Source: Cohnella panacarvi Gsoil 349 (GTDB lineage: Bacteria > Bacillota > Bacilli > Paenibacillales > Paenibacillaceae). Taken from it: a stretch of DNA of 64,000 nucleotides. Below the pieces are notes generated by a model, which saw nothing but the letters and a program-made list of their open reading frames with translations, was not told the origin of the DNA and searched no databases. The stretch is from contig NZ_KI911563.1 in assembly GCF_000515335.1 (NCBI RefSeq), positions 2,124,056 through 2,188,055 on the forward strand. The letters are read 5' to 3'. Shown here one piece after another: positions 31,156 through 39,050 of this stretch (the stretch's first letter is position 1; every line of letters starts with the position of its first letter). The position numbers were made by a program, and so were the translations under genes.

Positions 31156-33459
31156 CTAAACCCGCTCCAGCGCCAGCTCGCCGGTCGACGGGTTGACCAG
31201 AGCGATCCGGGCTTCGAACGGCTCTTCTCCGTCTTGGCCGCCGAACTTCAGCTTGCCCGTCTTGCCTTTCTCGGCAAGACTCTTCACCATCGCGTCGGTC
31301 AACGTGCGGCCTAGGCTCTCCTTCCAGATGACGAACCCGCAGCCGGAGCGGTAATGGCTGCAGCCGTAGCCTTTGCGCCCCATGAAGAGGTACCCGCCGC
31401 AGCCCGGTCTTGGGCACGCGCAGACGACGCCGGGCGCCGCAGGCGGCGTTACGGTTGCCGTGGCGGAGCCCGAGGATTTAGCCGAGGGTGCTGCGGTACG
31501 ACTGGTCCGCTTGCCCGCGCCTTCCGCTTTCGCGCCTCCGGAAGCCGCCCTCTTGCCGCCCTTGCCGCCCGCCGGCGGTTCGGCGGCCGCGAACGCGTTC
31601 TTCATCGCCGGGCGCTGCTCGCCCACCTTCGCGATAATAAGCCGCGTAAACTTCTTCACGTTCTCCATGAACGTGTCGGCGGACGCTTGTCCGCGCGAAA
31701 TTTCGTTCAGCCTGCGCTCCCATTGCCCGGTCATTTCCGGCGATGTGAGCAGCTCGACTCCCGCGCCGCGGATCAGCTCGACGGCGATGCGTCCCTTCTG
31801 CGTGAGGACGATCCGTTTGCCTTGCATGTCGACGTATCCGACCTGCTTCAGCCGTTCGATCGTCGCCGCGCGGGTGGCCGGCGTGCCGAGCCCGGAATCC
31901 TTCATCGCGTCGCGCAGTTCTTCGTCCTCGATCTGTTTGCCCGCGCTCTCCATCGCTTTCAGCAGCGTACCCTCCGTGTAATGCTTAGGCGGCTGCGTCT
32001 CCTTCTCCTTGACCTCGATGTCCGCGCAATGCGCCGATTGCGCCCTATCGAGCTCGAACGGCGCGTCCGTCTCCTCCGCTTCTTCCTCTTGCGCGGCTCC
32101 GCCGTCCTCTTTATCTTTATTTTTCGCGCCGTCCTTCGGACTCTTCTTCTCCTGATCGCCCGCGTAGATGATTTTCCACCCTAATGACAGCAATTGCTTC
32201 ACCGTCGTCTTGAAGCTCTCCCGCTCCACCTCGGTCAGCACCGTATGCACTTTGTATTCCGCCGCCGGATAGAAGTGCGACAGAAACCGCTTCACGATCA
32301 GATCGTACAGCTTCTTCTCGTCCGGGCTTAGCCCCTGCGGCTTCTTCATCGTCGGCATGATCGCATGGTGGTCCTCGACCTTCGCCGGGTTGCACACGGC
32401 TTTGTTCCCGGTATGTACGAATCGCTTATTGGCGCCGCTAACATACTCCCCGTAGTCGGGAGAATGGCGCATCGAATCGAGAATCCGGTGCATCTCCGGA
32501 ATGTTCTGCTCGTTCACGTAGTTGGAGTTCGTACGCGGATAGGAGATCACCTTGTGCTTCTCGTACAGCGCCTGAGCGGTGTCGAGCGTCTTCTTCGCGG
32601 AGAAGCCGAACTTCCCGTTCGCTTCCCGCTGCAGCAGCGTCAGGTCGTACAGCTTAAACGGGTACTCCTTCGTATCTTTGACCTCGTAGCTGGCGATCGC
32701 GGCGGTCTTGCCCTTGACCTTGGCGGCGATCGCGTCGGCCTTGGCCTTGTCCGTAATCCGCTCCCCTTGCCATATCCCGCGATAGGTCGTCGCCGCTTGG
32801 GCGAACGTGCCGGTAATATCGTAGAACTTGAGCGAATCGAACGCTTCGATCTGCTTCTGCCGGTCGTAGATCAGGGCGAGCACCGGCGTCTGCACGCGGC
32901 CGACGGAAAGAAGCTCGTTATGTTTCGTCGTGAATGCCCGCGAGCCGTTCATCCCGATGAGCCAATCCGCTTCGCTGCGCGCTCTCGCCGCCCGGGTCAA
33001 ATTCGAATATTCCTCGTTATCCTTCAGCTCGTCGAACCCTTTGCGGATCGTCTCCGCCGTCAGGTCGGAAATCCAGAGCCGCTTCACCGGCTGGTTCAAA
33101 CCGAGGTGCCGTACGATCAGGGAGAAAATATGCTGCCCTTCGCGCCCGGCGTCGCACGCGTTCACGAGCGCGTCGCAGCGCTCCGCAAGCTCCTTGATCA
33201 CCTGCAGTTGATCCTTCGTACGCGGGTTCGGCAGCAGCTTAAACGCGTCCGGAATGATCGGAAGATCGCCGAAGCGCCATTTTTTATACTTCTCATCATA
33301 CAGGTCCGGTTCCGCCAGTCCGATCAAATGGCCGATCGCCCAGGTGATGATGTATTGGTCTCCTTCAAGGTACGAACGTCGATTCTGCGCCTTCGGCTCA
33401 ATGACGGCGGCGATGTTGCGGCCCATGTCGGGCTTTTCCGCGATAATCAGCGTCTTCAG
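31156..33459 (-). CDS. topB: DNA topoisomerase III
   Basis: A 767-residue type IA topoisomerase. The Toprim domain begins LKTLIIAEKPDMGRNIA with the catalytic Glu in AEKP and DAGREGQ near residue 108; the active-site tyrosine region is SYPRTNSNYV near 308. The C-terminus has a zinc-ribbon-like CACPRPGCGGYLF ... GCSHYRSGCGFVIW. The usual first residues (MKTLIIAEKP) are encoded from a CTG at 33457-33459. No ATG, GTG or TTG occurs in frame between the stop at 33553-33555 and Met12, so starting at Met12 would delete the Toprim beta-strand. GGAGAGGA lies ten bases before the CTG. Confidence 0.9.
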   Translation of the reverse strand: MKTLIIAEKPDMGRNIAAVIEPKAQNRRSYLEGDQYIITWAIGHLIGLAEPDLYDEKYKKWRFGDLPIIPDAFKLLPNPRTKDQLQVIKELAERCDALVNACDAGREGQHIFSLIVRHLGLNQPVKRLWISDLTAETIRKGFDELKDNEEYSNLTRAARARSEADWLIGMNGSRAFTTKHNELLSVGRVQTPVLALIYDRQKQIEAFDSLKFYDITGTFAQAATTYRGIWQGERITDKAKADAIAAKVKGKTAAIASYEVKDTKEYPFKLYDLTLLQREANGKFGFSAKKTLDTAQALYEKHKVISYPRTNSNYVNEQNIPEMHRILDSMRHSPDYGEYVSGANKRFVHTGNKAVCNPAKVEDHHAIMPTMKKPQGLSPDEKKLYDLIVKRFLSHFYPAAEYKVHTVLTEVERESFKTTVKQLLSLGWKIIYAGDQEKKSPKDGAKNKDKEDGGAAQEEEAEETDAPFELDRAQSAHCADIEVKEKETQPPKHYTEGTLLKAMESAGKQIEDEELRDAMKDSGLGTPATRAATIERLKQVGYVDMQGKRIVLTQKGRIAVELIRGAGVELLTSPEMTGQWERRLNEISRGQASADTFMENVKKFTRLIIAKVGEQRPAMKNAFAAAEPPAGGKGGKRAASGGAKAEGAGKRTSRTAAPSAKSSGSATATVTPPAAPGVVCACPRPGCGGYLFMGRKGYGCSHYRSGCGFVIWKESLGRTLTDAMVKSLAEKGKTGKLKFGGQDGEEPFEARIALVNPSTGELALERV

Positions 33460-33492
33460 GTCTGCTCGTTCCTCTCCGCGCGGACGAACAAC

Positions 33493-33533
33493 GAACCCCC
33501 GGCAGACAGAAGGCCGTCCGGCCGGGGGCGTTC
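33493..33533 (-). promoter_or_regulatory. GC-rich hairpin in the topB leader
   Basis: GAACCCCCGGC and GCCGGGGGCGTTC arms form a stable stem about 35 bp upstream of the proposed CTG start. No U-run follows on the minus strand, so it is more likely a leader structure than a terminator. Confidence 0.35.
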
Positions 33534-33609
33534 TTCGCCGCGTATGGTATACTCAAAATCATACCACGGGTTGCCGGATCGCGCTATACGCCCGGCAATC
33601 ATACAAATA

Positions 33610-33625
33610 ATGTAAAGCATTACAT
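33610..33625. promoter_or_regulatory. inverted repeat upstream of the CBS gene
   Basis: ATGTAA-AGCA-TTACAT, a perfect 6-bp inverted repeat, in the divergent gap between topB and the CBS-domain gene. It could be an operator, but matches no consensus I can name with confidence. Confidence 0.3.
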
Positions 33626-33683
33626 CGGACGGCCGTTTTATGGTTTAATAGTAGATAACTTCTGACCCATTGGAGGGATCGTT

Positions 33684-34088
33684 ATGCGAATTGAGCATTT
33701 CTTACTGCCCAAGGATCGAGTGGCGTACCTCTCTGCCGGCGCTACGATGCTCGATGCGATCACGCACCTGGAGCGCTGTCACTATACGGCCATCCCGATA
33801 ATCGACGAAACAGGCAAATATATCGGAACGTTATCCGAGGGCGATCTGCTGTGGAAGCTGAAGAACACGCCAGGCCTTACGTTCGATAACCTGGACACCG
33901 TCCCCGTCACCCAAGTCAACAAACGCATCCATCACGAATGCGTCCGGCTGGAAGCGGATTTGGACGACATGCTGCAGCTCGCGGCAGACCAGAACTTCGT
34001 TCCGGTCGTCGACCACGACGGCCTATTCATCGGCATTATTAGGCGCAGAGACATCATCGAGTACTATACTCGCAATATTACGGATTGA
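33684..34088 (+). CDS. CBS-domain protein
   Basis: A 134-residue protein made of two CBS motifs: residues about 8-65 (AYLSAGATMLDAITHLERCHYTAIPIIDETGKYIGTLSEGDLL) and 78-128 (VRLEADLDDMLQLAADQNFVPVVDHDGLFIGIIRRRDII). A CBS pair binds adenine nucleotides. Stand-alone Firmicute proteins of this size include the c-di-AMP-binding DarB/CbpB (YkuL), which this resembles in layout, though I cannot confirm the ligand. A good ribosome binding site GGAGGG precedes the ATG and a strong terminator follows. Confidence 0.83.
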   Translation: MRIEHFLLPKDRVAYLSAGATMLDAITHLERCHYTAIPIIDETGKYIGTLSEGDLLWKLKNTPGLTFDNLDTVPVTQVNKRIHHECVRLEADLDDMLQLAADQNFVPVVDHDGLFIGIIRRRDIIEYYTRNITD

Positions 34089-34115
34089 CGTCGTGAGGCA
34101 ATCCCCCCATACGAC

Positions 34116-34160
34116 AAACAACGGACTTAGCGCACATATTGCGCGAAAGTCCGTTGTTTT
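34116..34160 (+). terminator. terminator of the CBS gene
   Basis: AAACAACGGACTT and AAGTCCGTTGTTT arms with an inner GCGC/GCGC stem, followed by TATTTT. Confidence 0.88.
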
Positions 34161-34374
34161 ATTTTCGCGGCTCATTTGCATTGTCGAAATACGGCGCGCG
34201 ACACCTTGCGTCACAGCGTAAAACTCCGTCTTTTTACTTATTGATTCCTTCGCCCATTTCGCATACGCTTTAATTGACATCATTTGGCTAATAAACATTT
34301 AATTACAGGAGGTGGCTGCGGAAAGCTACGTTTTTCAGGCAACTAAATAAACTTATCGGGAGGAATTTAGTGAA

Positions 34375-34821
34375 ATGAGAAAACGGATCGCGATTTCGTT
34401 AATTGCCATGTTGACGTTAACCGTCTCTTTGGGAGTATCCGCACACGCCGCTACCCAAATCTTAAAGTATATGACCATGAACGTCCACGGATCGCCCCGC
34501 TCATTGGCTGAAGTGACGAACAGCGCCCTCGTTATCGGCGGCGTACCGATCGCAACCGGCAAGACGGATTGTCTGAGCGCATGCCAGGACAAATTGACGG
34601 AGGTTCAGGTTTACGTTAAAGAGGGCAATACGTTGCTCGGATCAGCCTCGGGCACGGGCAGCGGTTATAACGAAGCGACGGCTACCGTAAGCACGCCGCC
34701 GGTTCCGATCGAAGATATCGATCAGTTGACGTCGGTGACTTACCATTACATCTACGAGAACAATAACGGTTTGCTTGTATCTTCTAAAAACCTGAACATG
34801 TACTATACCATCAAATCATAA
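34375..34821 (+). CDS. small secreted protein of unknown function
   Basis: A 148-residue exported protein. The signal peptide MRKRIAISLIAMLTLTVSLGVSAHA is cleaved near residue 25. The mature part is beta-rich with two close cysteines (DCLSACQ near 65-69) that could form a disulfide, and a serine/threonine/glycine-rich middle. I do not recognise a family. GGGAGGAATTTAGTGAA precedes the ATG. The lipoprotein gene 69 bp downstream has the same orientation, so the two may be an envelope-related pair. Confidence 0.65.
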   Translation: MRKRIAISLIAMLTLTVSLGVSAHAATQILKYMTMNVHGSPRSLAEVTNSALVIGGVPIATGKTDCLSACQDKLTEVQVYVKEGNTLLGSASGTGSGYNEATATVSTPPVPIEDIDQLTSVTYHYIYENNNGLLVSSKNLNMYYTIKS

Positions 34822-34890
34822 CCCGAAGAAGGCGGCAGGCGCCCCGCGCCTTGCCGTCTTCTTGAATTTACCGACGAAAGAGGATCGCTA

Positions 34891-35763
34891 ATGCTCAAAA
34901 GGATGATCTTGCTGCTTGCCGTTGTCCTTGCAAGCGGCTGCGGCAACGGCGGAAACGAAGCCAGCGGCGGACGACCGCAGGATAGCGGCGAATCGATGGG
35001 ATTCGGTCTATGGGGCGACGGCGCGCTGGACGATTATCAGCTTATCCATGCCGTGCCGAGCGATCGATATACGCTCAACATGACCATTCTGAACGACTAT
35101 TCGGAGCCGCACGCGTACCGCGTCCTGTTCTTCGTCGACTATACGGCTGTGCCGATTCGGCATAACGGGCAAGTCGTGTCGCAGATCGACGTCACGGTGC
35201 CCGCGCGCGATCGGATTGAGAATCGGAAGGTCGTGTTATTCGATCTTCCTTCGGGCAAACATCAAGTTCTGGCGATCCTAATCAAGGAGCCCGACAGCGG
35301 GCTTGAGAACGGCGCGTTCGTACCGTCCCCCGAAGTCTATATGTCGCGAAAGCTGGAGGTGCGCGTCGGTTCGTCTGCGGAGGCCCCAACCTCCGTTCCG
35401 CAGAACGTGCCAACGATCGCCGTCGCGAATCGGGCTTTCGCGCCGTTCGTCACTGCCGAACGGCCGAGCGAAGAACGCGCCGTGCGCCGTGCGCTTACGC
35501 TGCTGCCATCGTCGGGGGAGCTATGGTTGAACGCATACGCGGAAGCCGGGCAATCCTACTTGGCCCTTGCGGTAACGCCAACGGGAGACATGCTGTTCGA
35601 GCGCCATTACCGGGCGGACAAGACGGGAATGGCTTCCCTGCCGTTGGAATGGAAGCACCCTCCGCAGGGCAGCCACCCCCTCATCGTCGTCGTAAAGGCC
35701 CCTTTCGATTCCCCGAGCATCCTCGATGTGAGCATCGTCAATCGGCTGCAGGTTGGTTCTTGA
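34891..35763 (+). CDS. putative lipoprotein
   Basis: A 290-residue protein with a lipoprotein signal peptide: MLKRMILLLAVVLASGC has lipobox LASGC, lipidation being at Cys17. A low-complexity Gly/Ser/Asn linker (GNGGNEASGGRPQDSGES) tethers two beta-rich regions, about 45-150 and 200-285. No family recognised. GAAAGAGGATCGCT is upstream of the ATG. It ends 27 bp from the convergent nitrilase gene, and I do not see a clear terminator between them. Confidence 0.7.
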   Translation: MLKRMILLLAVVLASGCGNGGNEASGGRPQDSGESMGFGLWGDGALDDYQLIHAVPSDRYTLNMTILNDYSEPHAYRVLFFVDYTAVPIRHNGQVVSQIDVTVPARDRIENRKVVLFDLPSGKHQVLAILIKEPDSGLENGAFVPSPEVYMSRKLEVRVGSSAEAPTSVPQNVPTIAVANRAFAPFVTAERPSEERAVRRALTLLPSSGELWLNAYAEAGQSYLALAVTPTGDMLFERHYRADKTGMASLPLEWKHPPQGSHPLIVVVKAPFDSPSILDVSIVNRLQVGS

Positions 35764-35790
35764 TTCGGGACGAAGGGGCGATCCTGCCGT

Positions 35791-36603
35791 TCATCGCATC
35801 AAACCCCAATAGGTATCGGGCCTGCGATCCGCAAGCATGGTGAAGAAGGTGGATTTAATCTCGTCTCGCCATTCGTAATCCAAATCAGCCGCAACGATCC
35901 GCTCCTCGTTCTCCTCCGCCATGCAGACCGTGGCGCCATCCGGCGCGTAGATGGCGGATTTCCCGAAGAAGGATAGCTCCCCGGATGTTCCGATATGATT
36001 GCATGCGGCAACATAAACGGTATTATCGATGGCTCGCGCGGCGCCGAATCGAACGAAAGGCGAATCGTAGGGCGTCTCCCATGCGCTGGGAGCTGCGATG
36101 AGATCCGCCCCCTGAAGGACAAGCGAGCGAGCGAGTTCGGGGAAGGCGAGATCCCAGCAAATCATTAGCCCTACGACGCCAACGTCCGTACGGACGGCAA
36201 CAAGGTCGGAGCCGGGGCGAAACCAGGATTTTTCAAGCGGCGTCAAATGGATTTTGCGGTAATTGCCCGCTATACCGCCGGACGGGTCGATCATCTGGAT
36301 CGCATTGTATACGTGACCGGCTTCATCTCGTTCTACATAGCCGTAGACGATCCAGACGCCGTTCCGTATGGCCGTTTCTCTCATGCTTATATAGATTTCG
36401 CCCGTCTGTAACTGAGCCAAGTCCTTCGCTTGCGGAGAGAGTAAATAACCGGTGGCCGCAAGCTCCGGGAAGACGATCAGGCGTACCTTCGGGTGCAAGC
36501 TCAGGCATTGCCGAACAAGGCGATCCATCTTATTCAAGTTGCAGATTACGTCTCCGTTGACGAACGCGGATTGCGCGACCGCGATTTGTTGGAGCGTCGC
36601 CAT
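35791..36603 (-). CDS. carbon-nitrogen hydrolase (nitrilase superfamily)
   Basis: A 270-residue amidase-type enzyme. The catalytic triad is visible: Glu in VFPELAATGY (near residue 47), Lys in YRKIHLTPLE (near 118), and Cys in LMICWDLAFPE (near 150). Members hydrolyse amides or carbamoyl groups; several act on N-carbamoyl products of pyrimidine and hydantoin breakdown. The start is four bases past the stop of the NCS1 permease gene, so both are one operon, consistent with uptake and hydrolysis of a nucleobase-like compound. Exact substrate unknown. Confidence 0.85.
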   Translation of the reverse strand: MATLQQIAVAQSAFVNGDVICNLNKMDRLVRQCLSLHPKVRLIVFPELAATGYLLSPQAKDLAQLQTGEIYISMRETAIRNGVWIVYGYVERDEAGHVYNAIQMIDPSGGIAGNYRKIHLTPLEKSWFRPGSDLVAVRTDVGVVGLMICWDLAFPELARSLVLQGADLIAAPSAWETPYDSPFVRFGAARAIDNTVYVAACNHIGTSGELSFFGKSAIYAPDGATVCMAEENEERIVAADLDYEWRDEIKSTFFTMLADRRPDTYWGLMR

Positions 36604-36606
36604 TGA

Positions 36607-37980
36607 CTACGCCCCCAGTTTAGCTTGAGAATCCGCATCTTGGTCTTGGCGGCCGGAAAGCTGTCCGGAGACGCCCATCAATCCATAATAGAGGATGCCC
36701 GACAACACGAAGGTAAGGATGGTGGCCCCCATGCTAAGCGGATGTACATTGGTAAAGTAATAGGCGAATACCGCGCCTATAGCGTAAGCGATATAAGCGA
36801 CGAGGTTGAATCCGCCCTGATACCGGTACAATCCTTGACGGTCGAAGGCGATGTCCTCCGCGTCGTAGCGGCTTCTCTTCACAAGGAAGTAATCGACGAG
36901 AATGATGGCGAACACCGGAATGAACAGATTTCCGACCAAGAGAACGAAGTCGAAGAAGTTCGTCATTAGCGATTCCTTAAGCAGCGTGCCGAGCGTGCAT
37001 ACGATCCCTAAGGCGATAATCGGCTTCCAGAAGTTCGTCTTCGGAAATACGTTCATCAGGGACATCGTTGCGCTATAAAGCGCCATAACGTTCGTGGATA
37101 ACACGGACAGGAACACGACGATCGCCGCGGCGAAGCCGAAGCCGTATTCGGCAAGCAGAACGGTCGGATCGTAGGTTTGTTCCATGTTGTTCACGATGCT
37201 GAATCCGCTGACGACCGCTCCAAGTCCCATCGCGATCAAGGAAGCGAGCAGGTATCCCAGATAGGTTCCCCACAGGCTGCTTTTCTCGGAACGGCAGTGG
37301 CGGTTGAAGTCGCAGACGCTGGACATCCAGGAGAAGGCCGTGGCCACGACGATATCGAAAGCAATTATGGCGGTGATACCAGGATTCTCGCTAATCTCCA
37401 TCTCGATGAGGGATGACACCTCATATGCGGTGAACAGCTTGTAGAAGACGACAGCGGACAACACCAGCATGGCGACGGATACCCATTTCTCGATGCTTTC
37501 CACGCCGCGATGGCCGTATATGGTAATGGCTACGACAAGCAACTCCGTGAGAATGACGAACAAATCGATATTGCTATAGCCGGTTGCGTATTCGATCGCG
37601 TAGTTCAAGCTCAATCCCGCCATATAGGCTTGAATCCAGCTCCAACCGATCAGGACGAGCGTATTCACGAGCGCGGGAAGTATCGCGCCTTTATGACCGA
37701 ATGCCGCTCTGGCCACCACCATTGTAGGCAGTCCCGTTCTCGTGCCGATCAATCCGGTTAAGATCAATGGCACGGCTCCGATAGCCGAACCGATGAGTAT
37801 GGCAAGCATCGCATTTTGAATCGAGAGGTCGGGCACGAACAACATGCCGGTCATTATGGAGGTAATGACGACGTTGGCGGCAAGCCAGAGCGTGAAAGTG
37901 GAGAAAAGCGTCATGCTGCGTTCGTTCTTAGGCGTAGGGCTGATATTGTCCCGTCCGAATTGCTCCGTTAATTGGCTCAT
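36607..37980 (-). CDS. NCS1-family nucleobase/cytosine-type permease
   Basis: A 457-residue transporter with about 12 helices. The N-terminal part (FSTFTLWLAANVVITSIMTG and GTRTGLPTMVVARAAFGHKGA near residues 27-95) matches the NCS1 family that includes the cytosine permease CodB and hydantoin or allantoin carriers. The gene starts with an ATG that overlaps the stop codon of a 19-codon leader ORF (ATGA) and is preceded by GAGGTGATACG. It heads an operon with a nitrilase-type hydrolase, suggesting use of a purine, pyrimidine or hydantoin-like nitrogen source. Confidence 0.85.
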   Translation of the reverse strand: MSQLTEQFGRDNISPTPKNERSMTLFSTFTLWLAANVVITSIMTGMLFVPDLSIQNAMLAILIGSAIGAVPLILTGLIGTRTGLPTMVVARAAFGHKGAILPALVNTLVLIGWSWIQAYMAGLSLNYAIEYATGYSNIDLFVILTELLVVAITIYGHRGVESIEKWVSVAMLVLSAVVFYKLFTAYEVSSLIEMEISENPGITAIIAFDIVVATAFSWMSSVCDFNRHCRSEKSSLWGTYLGYLLASLIAMGLGAVVSGFSIVNNMEQTYDPTVLLAEYGFGFAAAIVVFLSVLSTNVMALYSATMSLMNVFPKTNFWKPIIALGIVCTLGTLLKESLMTNFFDFVLLVGNLFIPVFAIILVDYFLVKRSRYDAEDIAFDRQGLYRYQGGFNLVAYIAYAIGAVFAYYFTNVHPLSMGATILTFVLSGILYYGLMGVSGQLSGRQDQDADSQAKLGA

Positions 37981-38036
37981 CGTATCACCTCATGGCGTGT
38001 ATAGGTAACATCGGCGAGTCGGTTTACTTTTCTCAT
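37977..38036 (-). CDS. 19-residue leader ORF coupled to the NCS1 permease
   Basis: ATG at 38036 is preceded by AAAGGAGCGTTCTCA, a strong ribosome binding site. It encodes MRKVNRLADVTYTRHEVIR and stops at TGA (37979-37977), which overlaps the permease ATG by two bases. Such a short, well-initiated, coupled ORF may be a regulatory leader peptide or simply a translational enhancer. No protein family applies at this length. Confidence 0.5.
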   Translation of the reverse strand: MRKVNRLADVTYTRHEVIR

Positions 38037-38289
38037 TGAGAACGCTCCTTTAGTAGGCTGAATGCCTTTGTACAGAACACATCGAGAATTGTATAATGTT
38101 GGCGAATAATTTCATAATGTCTATTTTACCAAACTATGTCATATAAGTGCACCAAAAGTCCTATATGTCTTAGACGAAGGTTTGCAAAAATTCTCTCTTA
38201 GTAAATCCCCCAGATTAATTATAAGAGCTTGAGTAGCTGAGTCGGCGTTACACGGCGTCGCACTAGCTGTTTAAGGTGACTCTTGCTTG
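38037..38289. other. 253-bp gap, AT-rich, no gene seen
   Basis: The right-hand neighbour of the NCS1 operon probably contains its promoter (the stretch around 38085-38180 is strongly AT-rich). I see no gene, repeat or clear operator. Confidence 0.4.
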
Positions 38290-38403
38290 TCATCCTTGTT
38301 CTTGCGTTAACTTGCGCCGCAGTTCCTTGTATAGCTCATCCACGAAAGGCTTGTCTACGCCCGCATGCAGAGAAGCCTCCATAATGTCCAGCAATTGCTG
38401 CAT
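38290..38403 (-). CDS. putative 37-residue Sda-like small protein
   Basis: An ATG frame encoding 37 residues, MQQLLDIMEASLHAG followed by VDKPFVDELYKELRRKLTQ. The second half matches the helical hairpin pattern of the sporulation kinase inhibitor Sda (LNRDFIELIENEIKRRS in Bacillus subtilis): acidic-basic residue, Phe, hydrophobic, then a charged helix ending in Arg-Arg. It begins six bases past the stop codon of the frame at 38410. No strong ribosome binding site is visible, so coupling would be needed. Identification is tentative. Confidence 0.3.
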   Translation of the reverse strand: MQQLLDIMEASLHAGVDKPFVDELYKELRRKLTQEQG

Positions 38404-38409
38404 CGATAA

Positions 38410-38625
38410 TTATCCGAGCGTTCTGCGTCCACCCTTGTTCCACATTGATGCGCCCGCCTCCAGAATGACCTCCGCTTCGATTCGCTGGAAATTCGAAATG
38501 TACCGCGCAATTCCCTCCGCCAAGGCAAGCGTATCCTCATAGGTCAGCCCCAACCGTTCCCGTTTCTGATAAAGGGCAGTCAGGACTGCCATTTTGATAG
38601 AATGCGTTGCAATCATCTCTTTCAA
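38410..38625 (-). CDS. putative 71-residue small protein, Spo0E-like pattern
   Basis: Frame from a TTG at 38625 (or ATG at 38616), with no clear ribosome binding site. The sequence GLTYEDTLALAEGIARYISNFQR resembles the helical core of Spo0E-type phosphatases (GLxxxxTLxLSQxLDxLIxxYQR), but the SQxLD active motif is replaced by AEGIA. It could therefore be a degenerate or unrelated helical protein. It is directly upstream of the Sda-like frame, forming a possible two-gene unit. Confidence 0.3.
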   Translation of the reverse strand: MKEMIATHSIKMAVLTALYQKRERLGLTYEDTLALAEGIARYISNFQRIEAEVILEAGASMWNKGGRRTLG

Positions 38626-38985
38626 ATCTACTGAATGGAACAGCAGACTTCCTCATACTCTCGTAAACAGGCGCTTCACCCCAGTCCACACCACTTTAAG
38701 AGTTTCCTGTATATAAAGAGCGCATATCCGGGTTCTGATTAACGGTAATATTCCGAAACCATTGCCTTCCCTTGACTATCATAGGCTGATCCGAGAGCTT
38801 CATGTTGATAGACTTCTCTATCCAGATGCCGGGTGCCCACGAGTTGATTCCCCCGCAGGAGTGGCTTGCATGTATCTCACATCTAACCCTACTGGTTACG
38901 TTCCTCCAGATTTTCTCCTTACCGGAGTCATTCATATACGTTTGAAATACGTTGGAAACCGGGAGGTGGATTTTACAAGTTTAAG
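38626..38985. other. 360-bp gap without a supported gene
   Basis: Short frames exist on both strands but none has a ribosome binding site or recognisable composition. I cannot identify a remnant of any known element. Confidence 0.4.
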
Positions 38986-38986
38986 T

Positions 38987-39035
38987 AAAAACAAGCCGAT
39001 TGTCCTCCATCAGGAGAACAATCGGCTTGTTTTTT
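38987..39035 (-). terminator. terminator of the MMPL gene
   Basis: AAAACAAGCCGATTGTCCTC and GGAG-ACAATCGGCTTGTTTT form a stem of more than 15 bp, 16 bp beyond the stop codon on the minus strand; a T-run follows in that direction as well. Confidence 0.85.
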
Positions 39036-39050
39036 ATCGCTATATCCCCA

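Noticed and set aside
34300-34374. A stretch GGAAAGCTACG upstream of the 148-residue secreted protein, resembling part of a c-di-GMP riboswitch
   Set aside because: Only a short piece of the class I core is matched; the other conserved arms are absent.
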